Assembly (NCBI RefSeq): GCF_002101595.1
Contig: NZ_LQOM01000024.1
Span: 186,001-250,000, forward strand
Source: Mycobacterium celatum
GTDB taxonomy: Bacteria > Actinomycetota > Actinomycetes > Mycobacteriales > Mycobacteriaceae
Length of the DNA stretch: 64,000 bases
Reading direction: 5' to 3'
A program made the position numbers and the translations under genes. Of the stretch, positions 17,333 to 27,449 are shown piece by piece; position 1 is the stretch's first letter; every line of letters starts with the position of its first letter. The notes under the pieces were generated by a model. It made no database searches. It worked only from the letters and a program-made list of their open reading frames with translations, and was not told where the DNA came from.

Positions 17333-18541
17333 TCAGCGCTGGTCGAAGGCCACCTTGACCGCTCCGCTCTCGCCTTGGTTGGCAATCGCCAGGAAGGCAT
17401 CGCGCCACTGGTCCAGCCGAAACGTGTGAGTCAGCATGGGCCGCAAGTCAATCCGACCCTCGACGGCCATGTCGAGGTAGTGCGCGATCGCGTGCTTGCG
17501 GACGCTGTTAACTTCCTCCACACCGAAGGCGTTGGAGCCCACCCAGTTGATCTCCTTGAAATAGAGCGGGCTCCACTCCCAGCGGCCCGGCGCATGCACC
17601 CCTGCTTTCACCAGCGTGCCGCGCGCGCGCAGCACCCGCACCCCGACCTCGAACGTTTCCGGCTTCCCGACGGTGTCGTAGACGACGTCGACAACACCCG
17701 GATGCGCCATCGGCAGACCTTGCAGCGGATGCCGCAGCCGGCCACCGCCCCACGCGACAAGCTCCTCGATCACCGCCAACCGTGGCTCGTGCGCCAGCAC
17801 GAGGTCGGCGTTGAACCGGCGGGCCAGCTGGGCCTGGGCGTCGAAGCGCGCCACCACCGCCACGGCCGCATCCGGGTACAGCGCCCGCAGGATCGCGACG
17901 GCGCACAGCCCCAGCGACCCAGCCCCGTATACCAATACCCGGCCGGAGGCGGGCGGCGGGTGGCGGGTAATCGCATGCAGCGAAACGGAAAACGGGTCGG
18001 CGAACACGGCCAACTCGTCGGGCAACGACTCGGGGACTGCGAACAGCATGCTGTCGTGGGCCGGCATCAACTCGGCGTAGCCGCCGGTCACATCGGCGGA
18101 CACCCCGGTGTGAATGCCCGGTTTGATGTCGCCGTCGCAAAAACTCCAGCACAAGCTGTAGTCGCCGGCCTGGCACGCCGGGCACGGCGGGTCGATGCCG
18201 CGCGGCCCGCACGACAGCCACGGGTTGAGCACGACGCGCTGCCCAATATCCACACCGCGCGCCTTCGGCCCCAACATCACCACGTCGGCAACCACCTCGT
18301 GCCCCATCACTTGCGGGAACGAGCAGAACGCGGCCATCGCGTTGTCGGTGTCACCCTCGCCGAAGTCCAGCAGGATCTGTTTGGAGTCCGATCCGCAGAT
18401 TCCGGTCAGCCGCGGCCGGGTGATCACCCAATCGTCATGCAGCAAACCAGGTTCCGGGATATCTTGCAGCGCAACGGGACTGTGGGCGAGAGCGTCGTCG
18501 TAGCCCTCGACCGGCGGCACCCCGAAGACCAGCGCCTTCAT
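17333..18541 (-). CDS. Zinc-dependent medium-chain alcohol dehydrogenase
   Basis: A 402-residue MDR-family dehydrogenase. The catalytic-zinc Cys is in TGICGSDSKQ, GHE follows near residue 80, and four Cys (CGPRGIDPPCPACQAGDYSLC, about 109-130) form the structural zinc lobe. The NAD(P) fold VLVYGAGSLGLCAVAILRA is near residue 203. The stop region and the SDR's end overlap: its ATG at 18541 shares ATGA with the stop of the SDR gene, so it is second in a two-gene operon. The distance to mft genes is large, but such enzymes are among known mycofactocin-era redox neighbours only by inference. Confidence 0.9.
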   Translation of the reverse strand: MKALVFGVPPVEGYDDALAHSPVALQDIPEPGLLHDDWVITRPRLTGICGSDSKQILLDFGEGDTDNAMAAFCSFPQVMGHEVVADVVMLGPKARGVDIGQRVVLNPWLSCGPRGIDPPCPACQAGDYSLCWSFCDGDIKPGIHTGVSADVTGGYAELMPAHDSMLFAVPESLPDELAVFADPFSVSLHAITRHPPPASGRVLVYGAGSLGLCAVAILRALYPDAAVAVVARFDAQAQLARRFNADLVLAHEPRLAVIEELVAWGGGRLRHPLQGLPMAHPGVVDVVYDTVGKPETFEVGVRVLRARGTLVKAGVHAPGRWEWSPLYFKEINWVGSNAFGVEEVNSVRKHAIAHYLDMAVEGRIDLRPMLTHTFRLDQWRDAFLAIANQGESGAVKVAFDQR

Positions 18542-19314
18542 CGTCGGGCCATCGCTGCCGCGCCGGCGATGTAGGCGTCGATGTCGGCGTTCTTGACGTC
18601 GACCACAGCCTTCATGTCCGGCAGGTAGTGCTCGAAGCGGTCGCTGCCCAACGCGGCGATGATGCCGTCGGCCACCTCGCCGGCCGGCACCTTGGGCCCG
18701 TGGTAGAGCGGATCGTCGTTGTCGGGCTGATCCCAGATCTCGGTGTCGACCGGTCCCGGCTCGATGAGCTTAACCGACACACCGGTGCCGTGCAGGTCGA
18801 CAGCCATCGATTCGCTCCACCCGCACAACGCGAACTTGCTCGCGCAATAAGCAGCTTCGTGAACGATGCCCAACCGGCCGCCCATGCTGGACACGTTGAC
18901 GATCACACCGTCGCCGCGTTGCAGCATCCGCGGCAGCACGGCCAGACACAAGCGCATCGGCGCAAAGAAGTTGACCCGCATCACCGCTTCCACCACGCCC
19001 GGATCCAGCTCGGTGACCGCGCGGCGCTTGGGGATCGCGGCGTTGTTCACCACCACGTCGATGCCGCCGAGACCATCCCAGGCCCGCGCCGCCAGCTGCT
19101 CGATGCCCGCGGTGTCGGCCAGATCGGCGACCCACATCTGCGAAACGGGTGTGCTGCGCCGGCAATCGGCCAGCACCGCCTCGAGCCGCTCGCGCCGGCG
19201 GGCGATCAGGCCCACCACTGCTCCGCCGGCGGGGAGCCGCTGGGCCAGCGCGGCACCCACACCCGACGACGCCCCGGTGATCAGTACCCGCTTGCCTGCT
19301 GTCGAGTACGCCAT
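18538..19314 (-). CDS. Short-chain dehydrogenase/reductase
   Basis: A 258-residue classical [15 protein letters not shown] is the coenzyme loop, NNAAIPK the NNAG-like motif, and the catalytic triad is Ser in VSSMGG with YCASK. The C-terminal [11 protein letters not shown] is family-typical. ATG at 19314 puts the glycine motif at the usual residue 13. First gene of the pair with the zinc alcohol dehydrogenase, together able to oxidise an alcohol in two steps or two positions. Substrate unknown. Confidence 0.9.
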   Translation of the reverse strand: MAYSTAGKRVLITGASSGVGAALAQRLPAGGAVVGLIARRRERLEAVLADCRRSTPVSQMWVADLADTAGIEQLAARAWDGLGGIDVVVNNAAIPKRRAVTELDPGVVEAVMRVNFFAPMRLCLAVLPRMLQRGDGVIVNVSSMGGRLGIVHEAAYCASKFALCGWSESMAVDLHGTGVSVKLIEPGPVDTEIWDQPDNDDPLYHGPKVPAGEVADGIIAALGSDRFEHYLPDMKAVVDVKNADIDAYIAGAAAMARR

Positions 19315-19399
19315 GGCCACAGCCTCGCGCGCACGGGCTTTGGTGACGTGGGTTTCGCCAAGATCGCCGAGCGCGAGTGGCCGGCCACCCGACTTTAAG

Positions 19400-19415
19400 T
19401 TATATTGGCTAAGTA
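19400..19415 (+). promoter_or_regulatory. Shared 16-bp motif before methyltransferase cluster 2
   Basis: A second exact copy of TTATATTGGCTAAGTA, here 23 bp before the ATG at 19439. It lies in the region between the divergent SDR (start 19314) and the methyltransferases. See the first copy at 10159. Confidence 0.6.
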
Positions 19416-19438
19416 ACGACTTGAAGGGGATATCGGAA

Positions 19439-20371
19439 ATGGCACGTACGGACAACGACACCTGGGATCTGGCCTCGAGCGTGGGGGCGACCGCCACGAT
19501 GGTCGCGGCGGCCCGGGCCGTCGCGACGCGCAGCGAGCGCCCGCTGATCAACGACCCGTTCGCCGAGCCGCTGGTCCGCGCCGTCGGCGTCGACCTGTTC
19601 ACTCGGCTGGCCACCGGCGAGCTGAACCCCGCCGACCTGCAGGACGATGACCAGCCGGGCGTGGACCGCATGACCGACAACATGGCGGTACGGACCAAGT
19701 TTTTCGACGAATTCTTCCTCGACGCCACGACGGCGGGAATCAGGCAGGCGGTGATCCTGGCGTCCGGGCTCGACGCCCGCGCCTACCGGCTGCCCTGGCC
19801 GGCCGGCACCGTCGTCTACGAAGTCGACCAGCCGGACGTCATCGAGTTCAAGACCCGCACCCTCGCCGAGTTGGGCGCCGAGCCGACCGCCGAGCGACGC
19901 ACGGTGGCCATCGACTTGCGCGACGACTGGCCGGCGGCGCTTAAGGCGGCCGGGTTCGACCCCAGCCAACGGACGGCGTGGAGCGCCGAGGGGCTGCTAG
20001 GCTACCTGCCACCGGACGCGCAGGACCGCCTGCTGGACACCATCACCGCACTCAGCGCACCGGGCAGCCGGATCGCCACCGAAAGTGCACCTGCTCCGGG
20101 CCCCGGCGACCAGGACCGGATGAAGGAGCGGATGCAAAAGGCGTCCGAGCGCTGGCGCGAGCACGGCTTCGACCTCGACATGACCGAGCTGGTTTACTTT
20201 GGTGACCGCAACGAGGCGGCACCCTACCTGTCCGACCACGGGTGGCAGATGACCGGCAGCACCCTGCGGGATCTGTTCGCCACCAACGGTTTTCCACCGA
20301 TCGACGACGATCTGCCGTTCGCTGACATGCGCTATGTCAGCGGCATCCTGGCCGGCAACAGTCACGCATAG
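19439..20371 (+). CDS. SAM-dependent methyltransferase, TIGR00027 family (copy 3)
   Basis: A 310-residue paralogue with [55 protein letters not shown] and [19 protein letters not shown]. The usual WIAEGL is WSAEGL here. The ATG at 19439 follows AAGGGG by 9 nt. First of three tandem copies; closest in sequence to copy 1 at 10190, with the same upstream motif, so the clusters probably arose by duplication. Confidence 0.93.
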   Translation: MARTDNDTWDLASSVGATATMVAAARAVATRSERPLINDPFAEPLVRAVGVDLFTRLATGELNPADLQDDDQPGVDRMTDNMAVRTKFFDEFFLDATTAGIRQAVILASGLDARAYRLPWPAGTVVYEVDQPDVIEFKTRTLAELGAEPTAERRTVAIDLRDDWPAALKAAGFDPSQRTAWSAEGLLGYLPPDAQDRLLDTITALSAPGSRIATESAPAPGPGDQDRMKERMQKASERWREHGFDLDMTELVYFGDRNEAAPYLSDHGWQMTGSTLRDLFATNGFPPIDDDLPFADMRYVSGILAGNSHA

Positions 20372-20382
20372 GAGGAGTCCGC

Positions 20383-21285
20383 ATGCCACGTACTCACGAC
20401 GACACCTGGGATCTGGCTTCCAGCGTGGGGGCCACCGCCACCATGGTTGCGCTCTCGCGCGCAATGGCCTCACAGGGACCCGACGCGCTGCTCGACGATC
20501 CGTTCGCCGACCCGCTGGTCCGCGCGGTGGGGGTGCCCCAGTTCGTCCGGCTGCTCGACGGAGACGTCAGCCTCGACGACGACCCGGTGCTGAACCGCAA
20601 GACCCGCACCCAACAAATCGCGGTCCGCACAAGGTTTTTCGACGAGTTCTTCCTCGACGCCACAAAGTCGGGGATCAGGCAGGCAGTGATCCTGGCGTCC
20701 GGTCTGGATACCAGGGCCTACCGATTGCAGTGGCCGGCGGGAACGGTGGTCTACGAGATCGACCAGCCGCAAGTCATCGACTTCAAAGGCAAGACGCTTG
20801 CCGACTTCGGCGCCACCCCGGCCGCGGAGCGCCGCGCGATCGGCATCGATCTGCGTGACGACTGGCCCGCGGCCCTGCGCAACGGCGGGTTTGACACCGG
20901 CCAGCCGACGGCATGGATTGCCGAAGGGTTGTTGCCGTACCTGCCGCCGGAGGCTCAGGACCGACTGTTCGACAACATCACCGCGCTCAGCGCCCCGGGT
21001 AGCCGGCTGGCCACCGAACACGTCCCCGACCCGGCCGCCTTCACCGACGACCGCGCAAACAAGATCAGCGAGCGGTGGCGCCGACTCGGATTGGACCTCA
21101 ACGCGAGCGACTTGTTCTACCAAGGCGAGCGCAGCATCGTCATCGACTATCTGACCGGCCACAGCTGGCGGGTGACCGAATATCCGGTCCGGGAGCTGTA
21201 TCGCCGCAACGGCTTTGAGTTTCCCGAGGACGAGATAATGGCCACCTTCGGTGAACTGAGCTACGTCTCGGCGACGCTCGGATAG
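20383..21285 (+). CDS. SAM-dependent methyltransferase, TIGR00027 family (copy 4)
   Basis: A 300-residue paralogue starting [19 protein letters not shown], identical there to copy 5. The SAM region is [19 protein letters not shown] and [19 protein letters not shown] follows. The ATG has a strong GGAGGAG 6 nt upstream and lies 11 bp after the stop of copy 3, so the three copies form one operon. Confidence 0.93.
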   Translation: MPRTHDDTWDLASSVGATATMVALSRAMASQGPDALLDDPFADPLVRAVGVPQFVRLLDGDVSLDDDPVLNRKTRTQQIAVRTRFFDEFFLDATKSGIRQAVILASGLDTRAYRLQWPAGTVVYEIDQPQVIDFKGKTLADFGATPAAERRAIGIDLRDDWPAALRNGGFDTGQPTAWIAEGLLPYLPPEAQDRLFDNITALSAPGSRLATEHVPDPAAFTDDRANKISERWRRLGLDLNASDLFYQGERSIVIDYLTGHSWRVTEYPVRELYRRNGFEFPEDEIMATFGELSYVSATLG

Positions 21286-21292
21286 CACCCAC

Positions 21293-22207
21293 ATGCCTCG
21301 CACACATGACGACACCTGGGACCTGGCTTCCAGCGTCGGCGCGACCGCGACCATGGTCGCGGCGGGGCGGGCGTTGGCGACCAAGGACCCACGCAAACTG
21401 ATCGACGATCCGTTCGCCGACCCGTTGGTCCGCGCGGTGGGGGTCGACTTCTTCGTCAAGATGATCGACGGCGAGCTCGACCTGTCGACCATCCCGAATG
21501 CGTCACCGGCCCGGGTACAGGCGATGATCGACGGAATGGCGGTGCGCACCAAGTTTTTCGACGACTACTTCAGCGACGCCATGGACGCCGGCATCCGCCA
21601 GGCCGTGATCCTCGCTTCCGGGCTGGACGCGCGTGCCTACCGGTTGCGCTGGCCGGCTGGGACCGTGGTCTACGAAATCGACCAGCCACAGGTCATCGAC
21701 TTCAAGACCACCACGTTGGCCGGCATCGGCGCCGAGCCCGCCGCGGAGCGGCGCACCGTCCGCATCGACCTGCGCGCGGATTGGCCGGCCGCCTTGCGCG
21801 AGGCCGGATTTGACGCCGCCGTCCCGACGGCTTGGTTGGCCGAAGGCCTGCTGATCTACCTACCGCCCGAAGCCCAGGACCGGCTGTTCGACAACATCAC
21901 CGCGCTCAGCGTGCCGGGCAGCACGATCGCCACCGAATACGTGCCGGGCATCAGGGATTTCGACGCCGACCTTGTTCGGGAGATGTCTGCGCCGCTGCGT
22001 GAGCAAGGCATCGACATCGATATGGCATCGCTCGTTTATGCCGGTGAACGCAACCACGTCCTCAAGTACCTGAGCGAGAACGGATGGGGTGTCAGCGGCG
22101 TATCGCGCGAAGAGTTGTTCAGGCTCAACGATATCGAGGTTCCGCTGCTCGAGGATGACGATCCGCTGGGCGAGATCATCTTCGTCAAGGGCACGCTAGC
22201 CGGCTAG
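21293..22207 (+). CDS. SAM-dependent methyltransferase, TIGR00027 family (copy 5)
   Basis: A 304-residue paralogue with the same first 20 residues as copy 4, then [24 protein letters not shown] and [19 protein letters not shown]. It follows copy 4 by 7 bp. Its TAG stop and the TAG stop of the convergent sppA share the palindromic CTAG at 22204-22207. Confidence 0.93.
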   Translation: MPRTHDDTWDLASSVGATATMVAAGRALATKDPRKLIDDPFADPLVRAVGVDFFVKMIDGELDLSTIPNASPARVQAMIDGMAVRTKFFDDYFSDAMDAGIRQAVILASGLDARAYRLRWPAGTVVYEIDQPQVIDFKTTTLAGIGAEPAAERRTVRIDLRADWPAALREAGFDAAVPTAWLAEGLLIYLPPEAQDRLFDNITALSVPGSTIATEYVPGIRDFDADLVREMSAPLREQGIDIDMASLVYAGERNHVLKYLSENGWGVSGVSREELFRLNDIEVPLLEDDDPLGEIIFVKGTLAG

Positions 22208-23991
22208 AACCGCGACTCCCCCAGCCACAGGGCGCTGGTGCCGGTGAACGTCCGCTCGACCCGGTCGAAGAGCCCGGCGACCGACTGGACAATCAACGCG
22301 CCCACCGCATCCGGCAGCGACGCCGCGGCGGGCTGCGACGACGGGCGCGGCCGCAGGAATTCCCACAGCGACGAACCCGGGTAGCCGACCAGACGGACGT
22401 CGGCGTCGGCGGCCAGCCCGGCCAGCACCTTGGCCCGGCGCACTGCGGTTCGCAGCCCGCCGAGCTCGTCGACCAAGCCGCGCTCGAAAGCATCCGCACC
22501 GCTCCAGATTCGGCCGCGAGCCACCTCGTGCACAGCCTCCGTGCTCAGGTGACGGGCTTCGGCCACCCGTTGCACGAAGTCGGCGTAGAACAGGTCCGCT
22601 TCGGCTTCGACCTTGGCGTGTTGTTCAGGAGTGAAAGGCTCGTTGATCGACCACGCATCGGCGTTGGCGTTGGTACGCACCGCATCCGACCCGACGCCCA
22701 GCCGGTCCTTCAGGTTTCGCGCCACCAGCTTTCCACTCAGCACACCGATAGACCCGGTGATGGTGCCGGGATTCGCCACGATCGCATCCGCCCCCATCGC
22801 GACGTAGTAGCCGCCCGACGCGGCGACCGCACCCATCGATGCCACTACCGGCTTGCCGCGACCGCGGGCCTTGGCCACCGCACGCCAGATGGTTTCCGAC
22901 GCGTTGATCTCGCCGCCCGGGCTGTCCACCCGCAGCACGATCGCCGCCACCGAGTCGTCGGCGGCCGCGTCGCGCAGCCCCGCCGAGATGGTGTCCGCAC
23001 CGCAGCTCGGGGTGCCGAACGGCAGCACCCGCGGGCCGCCGCGGCCACTGACGATCGGGCCCGCCACGGTGACCACGGCGATGGTCGGCTTGGGCCGGCG
23101 GCCGGGAATCGGCGGCACTGGTCGCGGCCCGCCGGCACGTGCGTAGCGCGCCAGGTACAGCCGCGGCGGCGCAGCGTCGTCGTCGGCGTCTCCCGTTTCC
23201 GGTGAAATCCCTTCGGTGCCAACCAGTTCAGCGATTCTGGCGTACGCCTCGTCGCGGTAGCCGATGCGGTCGACCAGCCTGGAGTTCACCGCGTCGTCGC
23301 GCAGCAGCGGCGCGCGGTCCGCCAGCGCGTCGACCTCGTCGGGGTCGATCTTGCGCGATTCGGCGACGGCCTGCCACACCTGGGCGTGCAGGCTCTCCAG
23401 CAGCCGGCTGTCGGCCTCACGATGCGCGTCGGTGTAGCGGTCCTGGGTGAAACGGTTTGCCGCCGACTTGTATTCGCCACGGGCGACGAATTGTGCTTCG
23501 ATGCCCGCCTTGTCCAGCGCGTCGCGCAAAAACAGCGCATTGGTGGCAAAACCGACCAGCCCGACGGTTCCCGACGGCTGCATCCACACCTCGCCGAACG
23601 CCGACGCCAGGTAGTACGACAGGGTGCCCGGGTACGTCTCCGCCCACGCCACCGACGGTTTGACGGCGCTGAACGCAGCGACGGCATCACGCAACTCCTG
23701 CACCGGACCCGCGGCGGCGGCGGGAAGCTGCACGCGCGCGATCAAGCCTGCCACCCGCGGGTCGTCGGCGGCGCGGTGAATCGCGGCCACGGCTTCACGG
23801 AGCAGCAGGGGCCGGCCGCCGCCGCTGATGATGGCCAGCGGGTCGAAGCCGCCGGTCTCGGGTGGGGTGGCATACAGGTCGAGTTCGAGCACACAGCCCT
23901 TGGGTACGCCGTGGTGGCGGGCGGTGTCGACCCGGCGGGCCAGCGCGCGCGCGTCGTCGACGCCGGGCGGGTCGGGCAGAAAACCAAGCAT
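22204..23991 (-). CDS. sppA: Signal peptide peptidase/endoprotease IV SppA
   Basis: A 595-residue tandem S49 protease that degrades cleaved signal peptides. The C-terminal half has the nucleophile Ser in [16 protein letters not shown] and [13 protein letters not shown]. The N-terminal half carries the lysine expected to act as base ([13 protein letters not shown]). The start at 23991 ([31 protein letters not shown] beginning) matches the mycobacterial orthologue Rv0724, about 623 residues. No strong signal peptide is seen at the N-terminus. Divergent from the F420 oxidoreductase gene with only 39 bp between starts. Confidence 0.93.
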   Translation of the reverse strand: MLGFLPDPPGVDDARALARRVDTARHHGVPKGCVLELDLYATPPETGGFDPLAIISGGGRPLLLREAVAAIHRAADDPRVAGLIARVQLPAAAAGPVQELRDAVAAFSAVKPSVAWAETYPGTLSYYLASAFGEVWMQPSGTVGLVGFATNALFLRDALDKAGIEAQFVARGEYKSAANRFTQDRYTDAHREADSRLLESLHAQVWQAVAESRKIDPDEVDALADRAPLLRDDAVNSRLVDRIGYRDEAYARIAELVGTEGISPETGDADDDAAPPRLYLARYARAGGPRPVPPIPGRRPKPTIAVVTVAGPIVSGRGGPRVLPFGTPSCGADTISAGLRDAAADDSVAAIVLRVDSPGGEINASETIWRAVAKARGRGKPVVASMGAVAASGGYYVAMGADAIVANPGTITGSIGVLSGKLVARNLKDRLGVGSDAVRTNANADAWSINEPFTPEQHAKVEAEADLFYADFVQRVAEARHLSTEAVHEVARGRIWSGADAFERGLVDELGGLRTAVRRAKVLAGLAADADVRLVGYPGSSLWEFLRPRPSSQPAAASLPDAVGALIVQSVAGLFDRVERTFTGTSALWLGESRF

Positions 23992-24030
23992 GTCGTCGAG
24001 CCTACCGATGACCCGGCCTACGGTGATGGG

Positions 24031-24993
24031 ATGCGCTTTTCCATCTCGATACCCCAGCTCGCCGATCCGTTCGACGCCGCGGGTGTGCGTGCGTACCTGG
24101 CCCGTGCCGAAGAGCTCGGCTTCGAAGGCGGCTGGACCGTCGACCAGGTCGTCGGCGAGGCCCCGCTGCTGGCGCCGCTCGAATTGTTGGCGTTCGCCGC
24201 GGCCTGCACCCAGCGGCTGCGGCTGGGTGTCGCCGTACTTGTTGCGTCCCTGCATGATCCGCTGCAACTGGCGGCAGCGGTGACGGCCGTCGACCAGATC
24301 AGCAACGGCCGGCTGGACGTCGGAGTCGCGCCTGGTGGCGGTCATCACCAGTTCTCCGCCTTCGGAGTGGACAAGGCCACGTTCGTGCGGAGTTTCACCG
24401 AGGGCCTTCAGTTGATGAAGGCGGCGTGGTCCGACGAGCCGCGAGTGACGTTTCACGGCCGGTTCCGCCAGGTCGACGACCTGCCGATTCAGCCGAAACC
24501 CGTGCAGCGGCCGCATCCGCCGATCTGGTTCGGCGGGCAGGCGCCCAAGGCGCTGGCGCGGGCGGTGCGCCATGGCGACGCCTTCCTGGGCGCGGGCTCG
24601 TCGACCACCGCCGCGTTCGCCGAGGCGGTGAAAACCGTGCGCCGCGAACTCGCCGATCAGGGCAAAGACCCCGCGCGGTACACCATCGGCAAGCGGGTTT
24701 ACGTGATGATCGACGACGACGTGCGGCGCGCCCGCGAGCGGGTGCTCGCCGGCCTGCACCGCATCTACGGCCAGATGCGAGGGATCGACGAGGTGCCGGT
24801 GTCCGGTGGGCCCGACGACATGGTGCGCGGATTGCGTGAGGTGATCGATGCCGGCGCCGAGATGATCCTGCTCAACCCGGTCGGCGACGACGTCAGCCAG
24901 GACCGTGAACAGATGGAACGCCTTGCCGCAGAAGTGATTCCAAAGCTAGCGTCTTATGCCGAGCAGACGCAAAGTTCCCCCTTTTCGAGCTGA
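24031..24993 (+). CDS. LLM-class F420-dependent oxidoreductase
   Basis: A 320-residue TIM-barrel enzyme of the luciferase-like monooxygenase family, most of whose mycobacterial members use coenzyme F420. Seen: FSISIPQLADPFDAAGVRAYLARAEELGFEG at the N-terminus, RLRLGVAVLVASLHDPLQLA, NGRLDVGVAPGGGHHQFSAFG and PHPPIWFGGQAPKALARAVRHGDAFLG. ATG at 24031 gives the standard start. Substrate unknown. Confidence 0.9.
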   Translation: MRFSISIPQLADPFDAAGVRAYLARAEELGFEGGWTVDQVVGEAPLLAPLELLAFAAACTQRLRLGVAVLVASLHDPLQLAAAVTAVDQISNGRLDVGVAPGGGHHQFSAFGVDKATFVRSFTEGLQLMKAAWSDEPRVTFHGRFRQVDDLPIQPKPVQRPHPPIWFGGQAPKALARAVRHGDAFLGAGSSTTAAFAEAVKTVRRELADQGKDPARYTIGKRVYVMIDDDVRRARERVLAGLHRIYGQMRGIDEVPVSGGPDDMVRGLREVIDAGAEMILLNPVGDDVSQDREQMERLAAEVIPKLASYAEQTQSSPFSS

Positions 24994-25016
24994 AATGGAG
25001 CCTTTTGCGTCTGCTC
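24961..25016. repeat. 13-bp inverted repeat spanning the LLM stop and Nudix start
   Basis: GAGCAGACGCAAA (24961-24973) and TTTGCGTCTGCTC (25004-25016) are perfect inverted copies with a 30-nt loop. The left arm is coding sequence of the LLM gene and the right arm covers the first codons of the Nudix gene if ATG 24995 is used. It could act as a terminator or attenuator. A similar GCAAAAGCCCC stem occurs at 37722. Confidence 0.5.
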
Positions 25017-25654
25017 GCGAGCCGGAACCGGCTGATGTGATTCGCCGGGTGGGTATCAAGCTCGCCGCGCTCGCCCAGGATGGGCTGACATTCGCCACCA
25101 ACGAGTACGACGAGGACCGCTACCGGCAGGTGCGCGGCCTTGCCGCCGAGCTGATGTCGGCGCTCAGCGGTCGGCCCGCCGACGAGCTCACGATCGAACT
25201 CGGGCGCGACTCCGGCTACGCCACACCGAAGATCGACGTGCGCGGCGTGATGTTCGACGAACAGGAGCGGGTGCTGCTGATGTGTGAAAAGGCCGACGGC
25301 CGTTGGTCATTGCCCGGCGGCTGGGCCGATCCGGGTGACTCGCCGTCGGCTGCGGTCACCCGTGAGATTCTTGAGGAAACGGGCTATCGCAGTTCGCCGG
25401 TGAAGCTGATCTCGTGCTGGGACCGCGAGTTGCAGCACCACCCGCCACCGCTGCCAGTGCACGTCTACAAGCTGTTCTTCCTGTGCCGCGCGCACGAAGC
25501 GGTGCAGCCGCCCGCCGCGCTGGAGACCTTGGCCGTCGGATGGTTCGGACTGGACGAGCTGCCGCCGCTGTCGGTGGGCCGGGTCAACCGGCGGCAGCTG
25601 GAGCGGGCGCTGGCCCACCATCGCGACCCGACCCTGCCGACCGAGTTCGACTGA
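24995..25654 (+). CDS. Nudix hydrolase with N-terminal helical domain
   Basis: A 219-residue hydrolase of nucleoside-diphosphate-linked compounds, possibly ADP-ribose. The Nudix box is complete near residues 115-137: GGWADPGDSPSAAVTREILEETGY, with REILEETG the metal-binding helix. The N-terminal RVGIKLAALAQDGLTFATNEYDEDRYRQVR is the helical domain found before some YjhB-type Nudix enzymes. The ATG at 24995 lies inside an inverted repeat; an in-frame GTG at 25037, beginning just before RRVGIKL, is a reasonable alternative start. Confidence 0.88.
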   Translation: MEPFASAREPEPADVIRRVGIKLAALAQDGLTFATNEYDEDRYRQVRGLAAELMSALSGRPADELTIELGRDSGYATPKIDVRGVMFDEQERVLLMCEKADGRWSLPGGWADPGDSPSAAVTREILEETGYRSSPVKLISCWDRELQHHPPPLPVHVYKLFFLCRAHEAVQPPAALETLAVGWFGLDELPPLSVGRVNRRQLERALAHHRDPTLPTEFD

Positions 25655-25694
25655 GAACCCTCGCCGGGCCGACCGATCACGGTATAACCGCTGA

Positions 25695-26924
25695 ATGGTT
25701 CTCAAAGTCACGGTGTCACGGGATTTGATCGGCGGAGACGTCGACGAGGGGTACGGCAAGGTCGCCGACGCCTTTCGCGCCAACTTCGCCCGCGGCCGCG
25801 AAGTCGGTGCCGCCGTGGCGGTCTATCGCGACGGCGTCAAAGTCGTCGACCTGTGGGGCGGCTACCGCGACGGCACGACCAGTGCGACGTGGCAGCAGGA
25901 CACGCTGGTCAACATGTTCTCGACGACGAAAGGCATTGCGTCCCTTGCTGTTGCCGTCGCTGCCTCGCGTGGACTCATCGCCTACGACGCCAAGGTCGCG
26001 GACTACTGGCCGGAGTTCGCGCAAGCCGGCAAGGCCGAGGTGACGGTGCGACAGCTGCTGTCGCATCAAGCCGGACTGCCGATGCTGGATGCACCGCTGC
26101 GGCTGGCCGACCTAGCCGATCCGGGCAAGGTGTCGGTGGTGCTGGCGGCGCAGGCCCCGGTCTGGCCGCCGGGAACCCGGCACGGCTATCACGCCCTTAC
26201 CCTCGGCTGGTATGAGTCGGAGCTGATCCGGCACACCGATCCGGCAGGCCGGACACTGGGCCGGTACTTCGCCGACGAGGTCGCCGCGCCGCTCGGCCTG
26301 GACCTGCATATCGGATTGCCCGCCTCGGTCGATCGCGACCGCGTCGCGCATTTGCACGGCTGGCGCCGTTCGGAAGCGCTGCTGCACCTCAACACGATTC
26401 CCCCGAAAGTTGCACTGGGCCTGTTGAACCCCTTCGGCCTGACCGCCAGAGCCGTCAACCTGCCCAATGACGTCGACGCGATGCGCGACTTCAACCGCGA
26501 AGATGTGCGCACCGTCGAAATGCCTGCGGCCAACGGGATTGGCACTGCTCGGTCGGTCGCCAAGGCTTACGGCTGCGCTGCCACCGGCGGCAGCGAACTC
26601 GGTTTGACGCCGGCCACTGTCGACGCACTCACCCAGCCAGCGGTCCCGCCCAGTCGCGGATTACGCGACAAGGTGCTGCATGTCGATTCTGTGTTTTCGC
26701 TGGGCTACTGCAAGCCGGTGCCGCACTTTTGCTTCGGGTCTTCCGACCGCGCGTTCGGCACTCCCGGACTGGGCGGGTCGTTCGGGTTCGCCGACCCCGA
26801 CAGCGGCGTCGGGTTCGCTTATGTGATGAACCGGCTGGGTTTTCATCTGTGGAGCGATCCGCGTGAAATCGCCCTGCGCCAAACGCTGTTTCGCGACGTG
26901 CTGGGCGCCCGCCCGCAAACGTGA
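25695..26924 (+). CDS. Serine hydrolase/esterase of the class C beta-lactamase fold
   Basis: A 409-residue protein of the EstB/LipL group. The SxxK nucleophile motif is FSTTKGIASLAV at about residue 76, the tyrosine motif is likely YHALTLGWYESEL (about 159), and the C-terminal part has FGTPGLGGSFGFADPDSGVGFAYVMN. Mycobacterial relatives hydrolyse esters and sometimes beta-lactams. No signal peptide is seen, so it is probably cytosolic. No clear ribosome site precedes ATG 25695. Confidence 0.88.
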   Translation: MVLKVTVSRDLIGGDVDEGYGKVADAFRANFARGREVGAAVAVYRDGVKVVDLWGGYRDGTTSATWQQDTLVNMFSTTKGIASLAVAVAASRGLIAYDAKVADYWPEFAQAGKAEVTVRQLLSHQAGLPMLDAPLRLADLADPGKVSVVLAAQAPVWPPGTRHGYHALTLGWYESELIRHTDPAGRTLGRYFADEVAAPLGLDLHIGLPASVDRDRVAHLHGWRRSEALLHLNTIPPKVALGLLNPFGLTARAVNLPNDVDAMRDFNREDVRTVEMPAANGIGTARSVAKAYGCAATGGSELGLTPATVDALTQPAVPPSRGLRDKVLHVDSVFSLGYCKPVPHFCFGSSDRAFGTPGLGGSFGFADPDSGVGFAYVMNRLGFHLWSDPREIALRQTLFRDVLGARPQT

Positions 26925-26934
26925 CCGTGCCGCA

Positions 26935-26986
26935 AGCGTGCGCAAACCCGGCGACACTCTGCATTTGAACCTGGGACACGCACGCT
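26935..26986. terminator. Weak hairpin between esterase and rplO
   Basis: AGCGTGCG (26935-26942) and CGCACGCT (26979-26986) are inverted copies with a 36-nt loop, in the 84 bp between the convergent esterase and rplO (the last gene of the spc operon). It may end transcription from either side or be a dispersed intergenic element. I saw no better terminator here. Confidence 0.35.
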
Positions 26987-27008
26987 CGCGCCGGAAAGGG
27001 AGCTCGCG

Positions 27009-27449
27009 CTACAGTTCGGTGACCGAACCGCCTGCGGCGGTGATCTTCTCCCGCGCGCTGCCGCTGAACTTGTGGGCGGTGACGTCGGCCTTGACGGTGA
27101 TCTTGCCGTCGCCGAGCACCTTCACCAATGAGTTCTTCCGCACGGCGCCCTTGGCGACCAGCTCGTCGACGCCGATCGAACCGCCTTGCGGGAAAAGCCG
27201 ATTGATGTCGCCGACGTTGACGATTTCGTACTCGGTGCGGAACCGGTTGCGGAAACCCTTGAGCTTGGGCAGCCGCATGTGGATCGGCATCTGCCCACCC
27301 TCGAACGTCACCGGCACGTTCTTGCGGGCCTTGGTGCCCTTGGTCCCGCGGCCGGCGGTCTTGCCCTTGGAGCCGTCACCGCGACCGACGCGGGTGCGCT
27401 TTGTTTTCGACCCCGGGGCGGGCCGCAGGTCGTGAAGTTTGATCGTCAT
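27009..27449 (-). CDS. rplO: 50S ribosomal protein L15
   Basis: A 146-residue large-subunit protein with the glycine-rich N-terminal motif ([33 protein letters not shown]) and the C-terminal [14 protein letters not shown]. It is the last ribosomal gene of the spc operon here; secY is not linked directly but lies 17 kb away, as in other mycobacteria. The ATG overlaps the rpmD stop (ATGA). Confidence 0.97.
   Translation of the reverse strand: MTIKLHDLRPAPGSKTKRTRVGRGDGSKGKTAGRGTKGTKARKNVPVTFEGGQMPIHMRLPKLKGFRNRFRTEYEIVNVGDINRLFPQGGSIGVDELVAKGAVRKNSLVKVLGDGKITVKADVTAHKFSGSAREKITAAGGSVTEL

Noticed and set aside
23386..24030. N-terminal extension of the F420 oxidoreductase frame into sppA
   Set aside because: Antisense of sppA; the family start is clearly at 24031.
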